DNA of 64,000 bases from G963678445 sp963678445 (GCA_963678445.1 OY782877.1:3472001-3536000), one strand, 5' to 3'. Counted from the stretch's first letter, positions 35,736 through 45,323 are shown. Notes: a model not told the origin generated them from the sequence alone. Numbers and translations are program-made.

Positions 35736-38700
35736 GTGAAAAAACTAATAATGATAGCTGCAGTTATCGCCATGGGGTCAGGGATGCTGGCGCCCATGCT
35801 AGTGCAAGCCCAATGTCCGGCGGAACAATTGGACCACGATTTTGTTCTGGGAACCTTGGAAATTATCCTGGGGCGTTTTTTTGTGGACGGGAACACAGGA
35901 GAAAACCTGTGGACAGGGGATATGGGAAGCACTCCTTTGTGGACACAGGTTCCAGGTCAGGATGGCCCGAGCTTCAGAGGGGGAGATAATGACGACAATG
36001 GAATTAATGATGACGACCAGCTAGACATGCTTGCGGCCGTATATAATGGGGCCATGGGGGATGTCCTGGGGGCATTGAATCCTGCGGATGTAATGGCAGT
36101 GCGCGATGCCTATGATGCGAATCGCGACTATGTACAGACTATCGAAATCACCCTGCGCGACGTAAAAGCCAAAGCATCGATAATTGGCACCGTCCACCGT
36201 GATATTACCACCGGGGGCTCCATCGAATTTGCGGGCCAGGAGATTGATATTCCCAGTCTTTGGACGGGTGAGGATGCCCTGTTGGAAAGCGCAGGCGCCG
36301 TTTTACACGATGCGCTTCTTTCCTTAATTACAGGATATGGGACAATGGGGGATGCGGAATCCATAGCCTATCTGCAAAACTTTTTGCGCGTAGTGATAGA
36401 TTCTATTATCTATTCTCTGCTTCCCAGTATGCTCAACGATATGGGGGGGGATATCATTATTGATACCTTTACGATTGATCCTTCCACAGGGGATATGTAT
36501 GCCAAAGCTTGCGGTATTCCTGTAGTAGATTGCGCGGAGCTTTGGGTAAAAGGTTCCGAGGTTCAGCGAACAGTGAATGATTTTGCCACGGCATTTAGCT
36601 GTGATAAGTTCGCTGCAGCAGGCGGTGGATGCATGGCGGCTATCCTCGGTGCATCGGGTAACCTGAACGGCGACGGCCAAACCAATTTACAATCCTACCA
36701 GGCTTCTGCCGATCGTCAGGCATTTTTGCAAGCAGAGAGTATTGCCAATCCCCCGCTACAGATTACCGAAAACCCTGCTGATTACAGTGCTCGAACAGGG
36801 GATCAAGTGGCCTTTTCAATGGATTACATTGGCGGAAGCGGTATGGGCGCGTCCTACCAATGGAATGCGGTCGATGAAGAAGCATATACACCACTAGAAG
36901 AGGACGACGTTCCACTTCCACCCGTTGCACTGACACAAGATTTTGAAATTGAGTATGTAATCCCTGACGATGCTAACACCTATATCGGTCGCGTTTGTGA
37001 CCCTTATTGGACGCGTAAAACCCTGCCTGCCGCGTTGAATGTCACAACGATTAACTTCCAATGGCGCCAACCTCCTGTCGATTCCGCAGCCGGTAATGGC
37101 AATGATTTCGTATTTGTTGCACGCGTAAAAGGCGGGGTGGTTGTGCCGACCTACCAATGGTTGAAAAACAACGGCTCAGGTTGGGTCGAAGTAACCGATG
37201 GCGGGCACATCAGTGGAGCCAATAGCCCGGAGTTGACATTTAGTCCTATTAGCTTCGCGGATGCGGGTACCTACATGTTCCGCGCCTACAGTGAAGGCGC
37301 TACACCGGATACCCTTCAATCCGATCCCGTTGAATTAATGGTATTAGAGCCAATTATTATCAATGGTCAGCCGAGTGGCGCCAACATGGTGGTTGGCGAA
37401 AGCCATACACTTAGTGTAACGGCCTCTGGTGGCGGCACCGCCGGTACCGGTCCCTTGTCCTACCAATGGACCCGAGATGCCGTGAATATTCCAGGTGCAA
37501 CGTCCAGCAGTTACAGCATTGCACCTGCGGCGGTTGCCAATCAGGGTACCTACCAATGCAAAATTACCGACCCATATGGTCAGTTGCTGCTTTCAAACAG
37601 CGTCGATGTTACGGTTCTGGGTGTCTCAGATCAATCGCCCATCAACCAAACCATTCCTGTAGGTAGTGACTTTGCCCTGTTTGTCAATCCCGAAGGTGGC
37701 GTAGACGGAAGTATTCCAGGTGACCCAGCGCTTTACACCTATGCCTGGAGCAAATACGAGGGTGGTCTGTGGCTAGGACTGCCAGAAACGGGAAATACTT
37801 TGTATTTCAGTGCTGCTACCCTTGGGGATTCAGATCTGTATCGCTGCATGATTTCTGATGGCGCTCCACGAACGCTTACCCTGAATATGAACGTAAAAGT
37901 TTCCAATAAGCCTATTGTCGTGACAACTCAGCCTAGTCCGGCAGGTGTGTTGGTAGGGTTAGTAGCAACGTTAAACGTTGCGGCAACTGGTGGTGAATCA
38001 GAAGATGGCTCCGGTGCGCACCTCGCCTTTACCTGGTTGCGCGATGGTACTCCCATAAATACCTCAGACCCGGATATTACGGTTACCTCTACCGATTCAA
38101 ACTCAACACTTACAATTGTAAATGCAGAAGTAGCAGACCAAGGTCAGTATACATGCCGTATTAACGATCAGGTGGTCACTGCGATGGTGCAGGATTCAGA
38201 AACTGCGGATGTCTATGTGGGTGAGCCCTTGACGTTTGCCCCCGGAGCAGGGCCCGTTGGTGGCGATTTCCATATCGGAGCCTCGCATGTTCTGGAAGTT
38301 TCTGCAGGAAACGGCGTAGGTCCAATTACCTATGAGTGGTATCAGAGTTTTAATGGTGGTATGCCTGTTCACGTAGGACCTAATGCACCTACGCTTGATA
38401 TTACCCCTGCAACCCCATTGGACAGCGGTACCTATTTCTGCAAAATCTATGATGTTGGTTTAAGTACACCGACCGGTTTTGTTCCTACAGGTAGCGGTGC
38501 ATATGCGGTTTCTGGTGTCTATGTGTCCGACGAAGTACAAATTCGCGTCGGCGCTCCCCTACAGCTCTTTGCTGCAGGACAGCCTCAAAACGTAGTTGCT
38601 GGCGCAGGGGATGATGTAAGTTTCACAGTGGCGCCCCTTGGTGGCCTGGGCACGCTCACCTACCAATGGTATGACGCCAGCAAAGGTGCAATTGATCCGC

Positions 38701-39215
38701 TTGTGAATCCCTCTGCTGCAACGGCAACACTTGTACTTGAGAATATAGACGCTGCCGATGCTGGAGCCTACCATTGCGAAATCGAAGATGAGATCGGCGA
38801 TGCTCAGGGAGCAATTATGAGTGCAAGTGCTACCTTAACGCTTACTGCAGCGCTGCAAATTACCACACAACCGGCCGATGTGGATGCATCCGTTGGCGAA
38901 ACCCGTTCGATTGGTGTAGCTGCTACCGGTGGTTCTACAGGTTCCTATACCTACCAGTGGTACAAAGGCGATCCAGCAGGTTCGAGCACGGCCGTGACAG
39001 ATGCAACTACCGCTGTGCTGACCTTTACCGAGATTGCAGTCAACGATAGTGGAAGTTACTTCTGCGAAGTTCGCGATGGTGCTTCGACGGTGCGTAGTGA
39101 AGCCGCGACGGTACTGGCGCAATATGGCGTACCTGTTGCAGGAACTGCCGGTTTGGCGATGGTTGCCCTGTTAAGTGCACTCACAGGAATGGGAGCCCTG
39201 CGTCGTAAAAAGTGA
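35736..39215 (+). CDS. Large secreted Ig-repeat surface protein with C-terminal anchor signal
   Basis: An 1159-residue protein. GTG 35736 starts directly at a signal peptide (KKLIMIAAVIAMGSGMLAP, cleavage near VQAQ, residue 26), so the in-frame GTG at 35709 is rejected. The first 330 residues are acidic and contain a Ca-binding-like loop (DNDDNGINDDDQ) and a dockerin-like LNGDGQTNLQSYQ. About eight Ig-like domains follow, each marked by a W strand (YQWNAV, YQWLKN, YQWTRD, YAWSKY, FTWLRD, YEWYQS, YQWYDA, YQWYKG) and a late D-x-G-x-Y-x-C strand. The C-terminus VPVAGTAGLAMVALLS...GALRRKK is a hydrophobic segment with a basic end, like exosortase/IPTL-type sorting signals. It is probably an adhesin or surface-layer protein, driven by the promoter at 35490. 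Confidence 0.85.
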   Translation: MKKLIMIAAVIAMGSGMLAPMLVQAQCPAEQLDHDFVLGTLEIILGRFFVDGNTGENLWTGDMGSTPLWTQVPGQDGPSFRGGDNDDNGINDDDQLDMLAAVYNGAMGDVLGALNPADVMAVRDAYDANRDYVQTIEITLRDVKAKASIIGTVHRDITTGGSIEFAGQEIDIPSLWTGEDALLESAGAVLHDALLSLITGYGTMGDAESIAYLQNFLRVVIDSIIYSLLPSMLNDMGGDIIIDTFTIDPSTGDMYAKACGIPVVDCAELWVKGSEVQRTVNDFATAFSCDKFAAAGGGCMAAILGASGNLNGDGQTNLQSYQASADRQAFLQAESIANPPLQITENPADYSARTGDQVAFSMDYIGGSGMGASYQWNAVDEEAYTPLEEDDVPLPPVALTQDFEIEYVIPDDANTYIGRVCDPYWTRKTLPAALNVTTINFQWRQPPVDSAAGNGNDFVFVARVKGGVVVPTYQWLKNNGSGWVEVTDGGHISGANSPELTFSPISFADAGTYMFRAYSEGATPDTLQSDPVELMVLEPIIINGQPSGANMVVGESHTLSVTASGGGTAGTGPLSYQWTRDAVNIPGATSSSYSIAPAAVANQGTYQCKITDPYGQLLLSNSVDVTVLGVSDQSPINQTIPVGSDFALFVNPEGGVDGSIPGDPALYTYAWSKYEGGLWLGLPETGNTLYFSAATLGDSDLYRCMISDGAPRTLTLNMNVKVSNKPIVVTTQPSPAGVLVGLVATLNVAATGGESEDGSGAHLAFTWLRDGTPINTSDPDITVTSTDSNSTLTIVNAEVADQGQYTCRINDQVVTAMVQDSETADVYVGEPLTFAPGAGPVGGDFHIGASHVLEVSAGNGVGPITYEWYQSFNGGMPVHVGPNAPTLDITPATPLDSGTYFCKIYDVGLSTPTGFVPTGSGAYAVSGVYVSDEVQIRVGAPLQLFAAGQPQNVVAGAGDDVSFTVAPLGGLGTLTYQWYDASKGAIDPLVNPSAATATLVLENIDAADAGAYHCEIEDEIGDAQGAIMSASATLTLTAALQITTQPADVDASVGETRSIGVAATGGSTGSYTYQWYKGDPAGSSTAVTDATTAVLTFTEIAVNDSGSYFCEVRDGASTVRSEAATVLAQYGVPVAGTAGLAMVALLSALTGMGALRRKK

Positions 39216-39252
39216 TGTGACTTGCCTCTATCAGTATAATTGTGTTTAGATC

Positions 39253-39292
39253 CTCAGGCCGCTATGCTAAACCATAGCGGCCTGAGTTTGTT
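39253..39292 (+). terminator. Strong terminator after the Ig-repeat gene
   Basis: CTCAGGCCGCTATG and CATAGCGGCCTGAG form a perfect 14-bp stem with a CTAAAC loop, followed by TTTGTT. Confidence 0.93.
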
Positions 39293-39404
39293 ATGTAACG
39301 AGTTTTGTCTGTTTTCCCTACCCCGTGTCTGGAATGCGATAGTCGAGCGGTAGGAATTATGGATTCCATATCTTTGTGAAAGTTCATTTGAGAGGTATTT
39401 GTCG

Positions 39405-41486
39405 ATGCGATATTGTGTATGGATAGTGATAGTGTGTTTGCAGTGTGCTTTGTTGATTTCTTGCTCAGATAATAATTCGATAGATAATCCCGGCGAGGTA
39501 ACGCAACGGTGGGTTGATGCGCTGAATGCCAAGGATTTGGCAAAGGCGCGTGAATGTCTTATTATTGCAGGGCGTAGTATGTTTGAAGAAGGTACCTATA
39601 ATGCAGATTTTTCTACTCTCGTTCTGGGGGCGACATCAATACACGGAGATACTGCAGAGGTGCTTGTTCAAACATCGGGCACATCAAATGCGGAGCCTTC
39701 TGCTGAGGAACTAGCGGCCATCCTTTTAGTGCGTGAAGAAGGCCAGTGGCGTGTAGCCGGATGCAAAGTGAATATTGGGGAGAAGACGACTACTAGGTCG
39801 TTTAATATGACTTTGTTGGTGGGCGAGCTTATACAAGAAGCGGTGGAGGAGATGGCTGATTCTATGGCGAAGGAATTTAAGGAAAACATTAACCGGGGTG
39901 GTTCGGTAGAGGAGTTGAAAGAAAAAGAGAAACGCTATGCGGCATCATCAGGGCTTACTGTAGAGGAATATAAGCGTCGGTGGGAGAATACCAAAGATTA
40001 TACGAGCTATACCGTTTTGGAAGCCATACAGACTTTGGCGCAACAGAGTGGCCTGGCTGTTCATCCAGGTGAACATGAGGCAGTTTTAGAAGCCAAGTTG
40101 GAGAAGTCCCTTACGGGATTGACCCTGCTTGAGGCGATTGACCAAGCTGCCGCTAGCGTTGGTTTAATAACGCGTTTTCCCAGGCGAAATGCTTTTGGAG
40201 ATACATTTGTTCCCGCTTTTTATGCCGATGCCCCTTTGGCTCCAAAGAGTGAGTTTTGGGATACTGATATGCCGAATGCTTTAGATACCTGCGCAATCCA
40301 GTTTGTAGCTGGTATTCGTCGATATCCTTTGGCTTTCTCTGGTCCCTTTGTCGTAGGGATAGCTAATTTTCAGGATTACGCATTGTTTGGCACGGGAGAA
40401 CTTGAGGTGCGCGCTATGGCCTACAACATTCCAGATGGAATTGTTGGGATGCATCGAAAGCAGGGTGAGAGGATGCGAGTTTTGAAAATAGAGGCACCGT
40501 CGGGGCAAAGTCTAAAAAGAAAAGATGCATATAGTTCCTCTACAAGTACAAATAATAACGATGGCGCCCTTTTTGAAGTTTTAGAATTCAAAGGGCTTGC
40601 TGGACTTACCCAAGAAGTTGCGTCAATAGCTAAAATTGAAAGTCGGCTTAGCGTGCCTATCCCTCAAAAAATGGCCGCATTTAGTTTTGACAAAATTGAA
40701 TCTGGAGCGCATGCGCACAGAGATGATGTGGAGGTAAAGATAACAGAACACGGGGAAAAACAGGTGAACGTTTTACTCGAGTGGCCGGGTATTGAGAAGG
40801 ATATACTTCCTCCTTCAGATGGTAATTATGGTAAGTTTCGACCTTCGGCATCAATTCTTGCAATGGCGACGGATAAGGATGGTCTCCCTGTCGCTATGAA
40901 GACGCACAGTCCGGAAGAGGTTGAAGGTGGAAAGGTTCGGTGTACTCTTTTTGCGCACATGCCTTTTTCTTCTTTAACGGTTTATATATTGCGTGACATT
41001 GAATGGGTGTCGCATACCTTTGTGCTCAAGGATATTCCCCTGGAACAATCTAATGAACGGCTGGAAAAACTTGTTGAGCTTATTTATGAAGGGAACGAAG
41101 TGCCGGTTTCTTTCGAAGTTATCTCGGCAGAATTTGTGCCTAATAAGCATTTTCCGGGACAGAAGGGGGACGGTCTCGCCAGGGTCAAGGTGACCAATCA
41201 CAGCAATAAACCGATTTGGAGAATCGGTGGCGACAGCGACTATTTCGATGGAGAGGGAGTTGAGGTAGGAGACTTTATGTTCCGTATGAAATCAAAGGAG
41301 GATAACTCTGAGGAGATGCCTTCTATCTTGCTGCCAGCGAATACGACGCAAGAAATTGAATTAGAGCTTAGTATGGTGGAGCCGGAGATGAAGCAGGTTA
41401 AGTTGACACTTGATTATATTCAGTTTATGGATGGGAGTGTTTGGGATGACGGGCACTATTTTCGATTCGCGCCTGAGTCGGAATAA
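39405..41486 (+). CDS. Lipoprotein with DUF4878/NTF2-like N-terminal domain, unknown function
   Basis: A 693-residue lipoprotein. GAGAGG before ATG 39405 and a lipobox (LLISC, lipidated Cys near residue 19) fix the start. Residues 25-125 look like an NTF2-fold domain of the DUF4878 type (VTQRWVDALNAKDLAKARECL, VLLV-type strands and EEGQWRVAGCKV). A helical acidic segment (about 135-200) follows, and then about 490 residues of beta-rich sequence that I do not recognise, with a late Ig-like stretch (KVTNHSNKPIWRIGGD). Its codon use is less GC-rich than many neighbours. It is flanked by a strong terminator and a repeat copy, so it is probably transcribed alone. Confidence 0.75.
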   Translation: MRYCVWIVIVCLQCALLISCSDNNSIDNPGEVTQRWVDALNAKDLAKARECLIIAGRSMFEEGTYNADFSTLVLGATSIHGDTAEVLVQTSGTSNAEPSAEELAAILLVREEGQWRVAGCKVNIGEKTTTRSFNMTLLVGELIQEAVEEMADSMAKEFKENINRGGSVEELKEKEKRYAASSGLTVEEYKRRWENTKDYTSYTVLEAIQTLAQQSGLAVHPGEHEAVLEAKLEKSLTGLTLLEAIDQAAASVGLITRFPRRNAFGDTFVPAFYADAPLAPKSEFWDTDMPNALDTCAIQFVAGIRRYPLAFSGPFVVGIANFQDYALFGTGELEVRAMAYNIPDGIVGMHRKQGERMRVLKIEAPSGQSLKRKDAYSSSTSTNNNDGALFEVLEFKGLAGLTQEVASIAKIESRLSVPIPQKMAAFSFDKIESGAHAHRDDVEVKITEHGEKQVNVLLEWPGIEKDILPPSDGNYGKFRPSASILAMATDKDGLPVAMKTHSPEEVEGGKVRCTLFAHMPFSSLTVYILRDIEWVSHTFVLKDIPLEQSNERLEKLVELIYEGNEVPVSFEVISAEFVPNKHFPGQKGDGLARVKVTNHSNKPIWRIGGDSDYFDGEGVEVGDFMFRMKSKEDNSEEMPSILLPANTTQEIELELSMVEPEMKQVKLTLDYIQFMDGSVWDDGHYFRFAPESE

Positions 41487-41564
41487 GGAAGAGCATTAAA
41501 AGTGGCGAAGGACCTATGGTCTGTTAACACCAGAGTGCTCTAGGTCTCGCCGGAAAAAGAAGAA

Positions 41565-41672
41565 ACAAAGAAAAACGGGTGTTTAAGCTGGTTTTGCTAT
41601 GTCTACCCATGTCAAGAACCCTATCTTTTGGCTATGGGCCTGGCCACTTACCTGCGGTCGGTGGACCGCTGG
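41565..41672 (+). repeat. Dispersed intergenic repeat, long type, diverged
   Basis: AGAAAAACGGG, then ATGTCAAGAACCCTAT, GGGCCTGGCCACTTACCTGCGGTCGGTGGACCGC. The order and the GGCCTGGCCAC block match the minus-strand copy at 23729. The 3' hairpin GCGGTC-GGTG-GACCGC is perfect. It lies in the 198-base gap between convergent genes. Confidence 0.7.
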
Positions 41673-41684
41673 TGCTGTCCAGCA

Positions 41685-41987
41685 CTAGAAAAGGGGTTCT
41701 ACGTTTTTTGGGGAGTCGTCGGGGGGGGAGGGACGCGTTTGTTCTGCTTCCGCTTCTGTTTCTCTGCGTTTTTCCCATTGTTGGGCGATGGTATTTTCGA
41801 ATTCTTCTTTACCGGATTCGAATTCTTCGACGCTGATGCTGCCGATGATCTGCACGGGGAGCCGGGTGCCTAGGCTAATGAAACGTACGCCTGCCCCTTG
41901 GGCGATGAGTTGGGGCTCTTCTTCTGCTTTCCATTTTTTTGCGGGTTTCCCGCCAGACCACATGGTGATCACGTAGACACTTTTCAT
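41685..41987 (-). CDS. Small conserved protein encoded with PilZ, unknown function
   Basis: A 100-residue protein beginning with VYVITMWSGGKPAKKWK, followed by GVRFISLGTRLPVQIIGSISVEEFESGKEEFE and a charged, Pro-rich tail. It looks like a compact beta-rich domain with no membrane segment. I do not know a named family. The sequence does not look like a chance frame: the ATG is two bases after the stop of the PilZ gene, in the same minus-strand operon. A role in c-di-GMP-linked surface or envelope functions is possible by association only. Confidence 0.7.
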   Translation of the reverse strand: MKSVYVITMWSGGKPAKKWKAEEEPQLIAQGAGVRFISLGTRLPVQIIGSISVEEFESGKEEFENTIAQQWEKRRETEAEAEQTRPSPPDDSPKNVEPLF

Positions 41988-41989
41988 CG

Positions 41990-42472
41990 TTATAATCCTG
42001 CGGTAGCATCCAGTGTATCCAGAAATTTACGGATGCGTTTGGGCCCTTTGTCTTCTATGTGTACAAATTGCACGCCGGCGGCAAATCCGTTCTTCGCTTC
42101 GATGGCTTTTGTCCAGCGAACGATGCTAACGGTGCGAATGGGGGAACCGTTTTGTAGGCTGATGGCCAGGTTGAGCTCTTGGCCCATATCGAGTTGGTCT
42201 TTGGTGAATACGGAACAGCCTTCTGCGCTGAGGTCGAGAATGCGTCCTTTGATGGGGTATTCGTTTAAGACCCAGTCGTGTGAATCTCCTGTTGCATGTG
42301 CGATGCGCAGGGCGATGTGCACTTTGCAAATATGCCGGATGGCCCGTCGACGTTTACGCCGCAGTTCTTTCTGGCCGGAGTCTTCCTGAAGCTGTTGACG
42401 TAGTTCAGCCAGTTCTTTTCGTACTGCGGCGTCTTCTGTTCTACGATGCTGCTTCCTGCGTTCACGAAACAC
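41990..42472 (-). CDS. PilZ domain protein
   Basis: A 160-residue protein with a basic, coiled N-terminal region (about 1-55) and a PilZ domain (about 55-155). Candidate c-di-GMP contacts are the arginine cluster RRKRRRAIRH and the DLSAEGC motif (D/N-x-S-x-x-G) about 35 residues later. The domain ends with FAAGVQFVHIED. PilZ proteins bind cyclic di-GMP and control motility, glycan synthesis or adhesion. It lies between a heptosyltransferase gene and a small conserved gene on the same strand. Confidence 0.85.
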   Translation of the reverse strand: MFRERRKQHRRTEDAAVRKELAELRQQLQEDSGQKELRRKRRRAIRHICKVHIALRIAHATGDSHDWVLNEYPIKGRILDLSAEGCSVFTKDQLDMGQELNLAISLQNGSPIRTVSIVRWTKAIEAKNGFAAGVQFVHIEDKGPKRIRKFLDTLDATAGL

Positions 42473-42605
42473 GGTCGATGCCCCTCCCCTTGGCCTGTTG
42501 TGAAAGGAATCCTTTTTTCTTTAGCGACTGACAGGGCTGCGGTATTTATACGACTGTCGCAAGCCTGTTCGTGCCGCGTTCCAGTTTTTTTGAATATACG
42601 TTTTT

Positions 42606-43640
42606 TTATATAGCTTTGTCTAGCCAGGAGGAGGCCGCCTGGACTACGTCGTCGACGCTTATGCGGGTCATGCAGCGGTGGTCGGTTGTGCATACGGTTT
42701 TTTGGCAGGGGCCGCAGTCTACGGACACGCGGAGGAGTTGTCCCTGTTCCCATGGGCTGTCGGTGTAGCGGGGGGAAGTGGAACCCATGATACAGATCAC
42801 GGGTTTTTTGAATGCAATGGCAATGTGACGGGGACCACTGTCGTTTCCGATCAGGAGATCGCATTGCGACAGGATAGCTTTAAGTCGGGCAATGGTGGAG
42901 TGTTCTTCGTAGGCATTGATCAGGGGGTGTTTTGCAGTGTTTAGTAGGATGTCACGGGTTTGCTCTTCGCCGGGACCGGTTAGTAGAACGCATTGCGCTT
43001 GGTATTTTTCGGTTAACTGATCGGCTACCTGGGCATACCGTTCGGGAAGCCAGCATTTGCTGGGGCCAAAGGCTGCGCCAGGAGCAATGGCAACGACGGG
43101 ACCGGTTCCTGTAAGGCGGTGTTGCACCGCTTCGATGTCTTTTCTCGGTGCAGCCAACTCCAAGCCGAGGTTATCGTCCACGCAACCCAGAGGTGCGAGC
43201 AGATCCAGATATTCCCGCGCCATGTAGATAGGGGTGATTTGTCCGGCCTCACGATAGGGGGGCACGGCTTGGTGGAGTAAGAGGCGGCGACCTCCTCGCG
43301 CATAGCCCAGTATGTGTCGGCTACGAAAGAGACGTGCTTGCAGGGCTGCACGAAAGGAGTGAGGGAAGACGACGCATAGGTCGTGTGCATGTGGATGTAG
43401 TTGGCGTCCAAGTTGGAGCATGTGCCATGCGCCGGGGCGTGTGGGCAGGGCGATCAGATGCTGGATCCAGGGTAAGTCTTCGAGCAGTTTGCATACTGCA
43501 GGACGTGCCGCAACAGTCAACTGTGCTTGGGGAAAGCGGGTGTGCAAAGCGCGGAGCGCGGGAGTGCACATGGCTGCGTCGCCGAGCCAGTTGGGCGCGA
43601 GCGCAAGTATTGTATGTACTGCATGGTGTAATTCGGTCAC
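42606..43640 (-). CDS. waaF: Glycosyltransferase family 9, lipopolysaccharide heptosyltransferase II-like
   Basis: A 344-residue GT-B enzyme that adds heptose to the lipopolysaccharide core. Characteristic blocks are APNWLGDAAMCTPALRALHTRFP at the N-terminus, VAIAPGAAFGPSKCWLPERYAQVADQL in the middle and LLIGNDSGPRHIAIAFKKPVICIMGSTSP in the donor-binding half, all typical of WaaF/RfaF. Length matches the family. It implies a Gram-negative outer membrane with a heptose-containing core. It is followed by a PilZ gene and preceded by a small membrane protein gene on the same strand (42-base gap). Confidence 0.9.
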   Translation of the reverse strand: MTELHHAVHTILALAPNWLGDAAMCTPALRALHTRFPQAQLTVAARPAVCKLLEDLPWIQHLIALPTRPGAWHMLQLGRQLHPHAHDLCVVFPHSFRAALQARLFRSRHILGYARGGRRLLLHQAVPPYREAGQITPIYMAREYLDLLAPLGCVDDNLGLELAAPRKDIEAVQHRLTGTGPVVAIAPGAAFGPSKCWLPERYAQVADQLTEKYQAQCVLLTGPGEEQTRDILLNTAKHPLINAYEEHSTIARLKAILSQCDLLIGNDSGPRHIAIAFKKPVICIMGSTSPRYTDSPWEQGQLLRVSVDCGPCQKTVCTTDHRCMTRISVDDVVQAASSWLDKAI

Positions 43641-43682
43641 AGGTGAAAGTACTTCCGTTGATTTGGGATGCGGTGCAGGAAT

Positions 43683-44042
43683 TTATTTTTCCTGTTCTTT
43701 TTCTTTTTTTATGCGTTCGGCCAACTCATTGATAAAATCTGTATCCCCCAAGGTGTCTGTGTAACTGTCTCGATGTTCCCGAAGGTTTTTGCGGGTAATG
43801 TGGAATACATCCCGGATGGCGTGTAGCACGATGATGCCGAAAAAAAGAAAGAGAAGCCCCAGAATGGTTGCAAACCAGAGAGGGCGATCCAAATATTGCC
43901 CCATCACTGCGCCAAGATATAAAACCAGCGGTACGAGTAAAAGTAAGTAGAAACTGGTAGGACGCCTTTTATGCGCACGATACAGGCCCGTGCGAATGTG
44001 TTCCCACAGGTTTTTGGGGTGTGTATGTTTAGGAGGCTTCAT
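43683..44042 (-). CDS. Small two-helix membrane protein, unknown function
   Basis: A 119-residue protein with a basic N-terminus, two transmembrane helices (about 31-50 and 57-77) and a charged C-terminal tail rich in Glu/Lys. ATG 44042 (MKPPKHTHP) is preferred; an in-frame ATG at 44048 is possible. It sits just upstream of the heptosyltransferase gene on the same strand. No family was recognised. Composition and position argue that it is real. Confidence 0.65.
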   Translation of the reverse strand: MKPPKHTHPKNLWEHIRTGLYRAHKRRPTSFYLLLLVPLVLYLGAVMGQYLDRPLWFATILGLLFLFFGIIVLHAIRDVFHITRKNLREHRDSYTDTLGDTDFINELAERIKKEKEQEK

Positions 44043-44333
44043 AAACAAGCACGTTCCTTCTTTTCATCGCGCTATGGGACATTTATACATCGTGAACATG
44101 GTGAGTCTGGTTTATCGGTATCTTTTGTGACTTTCCCACGCTCGGACACTACCATACCACAGTACATCAAAATATCGCTAGTAGCATGGAGGGGATTAAC
44201 AAGTTGTTTGTATTGCAAAAAAGATGTTGCAACTATTCTCTTTAATTAATATAATTAGCCGCAGCTAAATTCATGAAGACTTGAATTTTTAGAAGATCGT
44301 CTGGAAGACTTAACCGGAAGTGAGGATGATATT

Positions 44334-44885
44334 ATGGCGCATAATCATGTTTGTCCCCCGACGCATGTGTGGATGATTGATAATTTTTTGCGGCGTTGGA
44401 TTCATAGTCCGAAACGTCTTTTTTCGGACTATGTTAAGCTTGGCGCAACAGTCTTGGATGTGGGGTGTGGGGGTGGTTTTACGGTTATGGGCCTGGCGCG
44501 ACTGGTTGGGCCGCAGGGCCGGGTGATTGCGGTGGATTTGCAGGAGGAGATGTTGGCGATGGTGGGTAAGCGGGCGAAGCGAGAGGGGATGGCGGAACGG
44601 GTGCAACTGCATCGGTGTGAGAAGGAGGGGATTGGCGTGGAGGTGTCGGTGGATTTTGCAAATGCGTTTTACATGGTGCATGAAACGCCGGATAAGGAAG
44701 TGTTTCTGCAGGAGATTTTTTCGCTGATGAAGCCGGGGGCGCATTTTTTCATTGCAGAGCCTGCGTTTCATGTGACGGAATCTGCGTTTGAGGCGATGAT
44801 AACGCAGGCGCAGGGTATAGGATACGCTGTTGCCGCACGTCCGAAGGTGAAGTTTAGTCAGGCAGTGGTTTTACAGCGTCCATAA
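44334..44885 (+). CDS. Class I SAM-dependent methyltransferase
   Basis: A 183-residue enzyme with the SAM-binding motif VLDVGCGGGFTVMGLARLVGP, followed by an acidic VIAVDLQEEML (motif II) and a late KPGAHFFIAEPAFHV segment, as in UbiE/COQ5-like methyltransferases. The substrate is not deducible. GAGGATG precedes the ATG. The next gene (DCC family) starts 16 bases after its stop, so the two are probably one operon. Confidence 0.85.
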   Translation: MAHNHVCPPTHVWMIDNFLRRWIHSPKRLFSDYVKLGATVLDVGCGGGFTVMGLARLVGPQGRVIAVDLQEEMLAMVGKRAKREGMAERVQLHRCEKEGIGVEVSVDFANAFYMVHETPDKEVFLQEIFSLMKPGAHFFIAEPAFHVTESAFEAMITQAQGIGYAVAARPKVKFSQAVVLQRP

Positions 44886-44901
44886 GGGAAATGGGAAAAA
44901 C

Positions 44902-45300
44902 ATGTCGTCCCCGGAACCGTTGTTGGTGCTTTTCGATAATGATTGCGCACTGTGCCGTCGTATGGCGGCGCATGCGATGGGTCATGCTCCGCGATATTTC
45001 CAATTTGTCGCCTGGCAGGAATATGCGAAGATGGCGGCTGCGCAGACCCGTTTTTCGCGGGAGGTATTGGAGGCGCCACCATCCAAGTTGCGTGTATTGC
45101 GTGGGGATGCTGTGCTGGAGGATGCAGCGGCGTGGGAGGTGATTCTGGAGCATTACCCTGCGTTTTCGACGCTTTCATGGATGGCGAGGAAGATGGGGTT
45201 GACGCAGACGACAGCGCATGCCTTTCATCGGACATCGCGGGTGCTGCGTCGCCTGTGTTGGCGTTGTGGGGGAAGCCGTTATGGGCGCACGGGGCGATAG
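44902..45300 (+). CDS. DCC-family thiol-disulfide oxidoreductase-like protein (DUF393)
   Basis: A 132-residue protein with FDNDCALCRR near the N-terminus, the D-x-D-C-x-x-C motif that defines DCC/DUF393 proteins and probably forms a redox-active cysteine pair. The order of the remaining helices (FQFVAWQEY, LRVLRGDAVLEDAAAW, RTSRVLRRLCWR) also matches. The substrate is unknown. A repeat copy separates it from the convergent zinc-ribbon gene. Confidence 0.85.
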   Translation: MSSPEPLLVLFDNDCALCRRMAAHAMGHAPRYFQFVAWQEYAKMAAAQTRFSREVLEAPPSKLRVLRGDAVLEDAAAWEVILEHYPAFSTLSWMARKMGLTQTTAHAFHRTSRVLRRLCWRCGGSRYGRTGR

Positions 45301-45323
45301 AGACGGGGCAAAACGGCAGGTGT

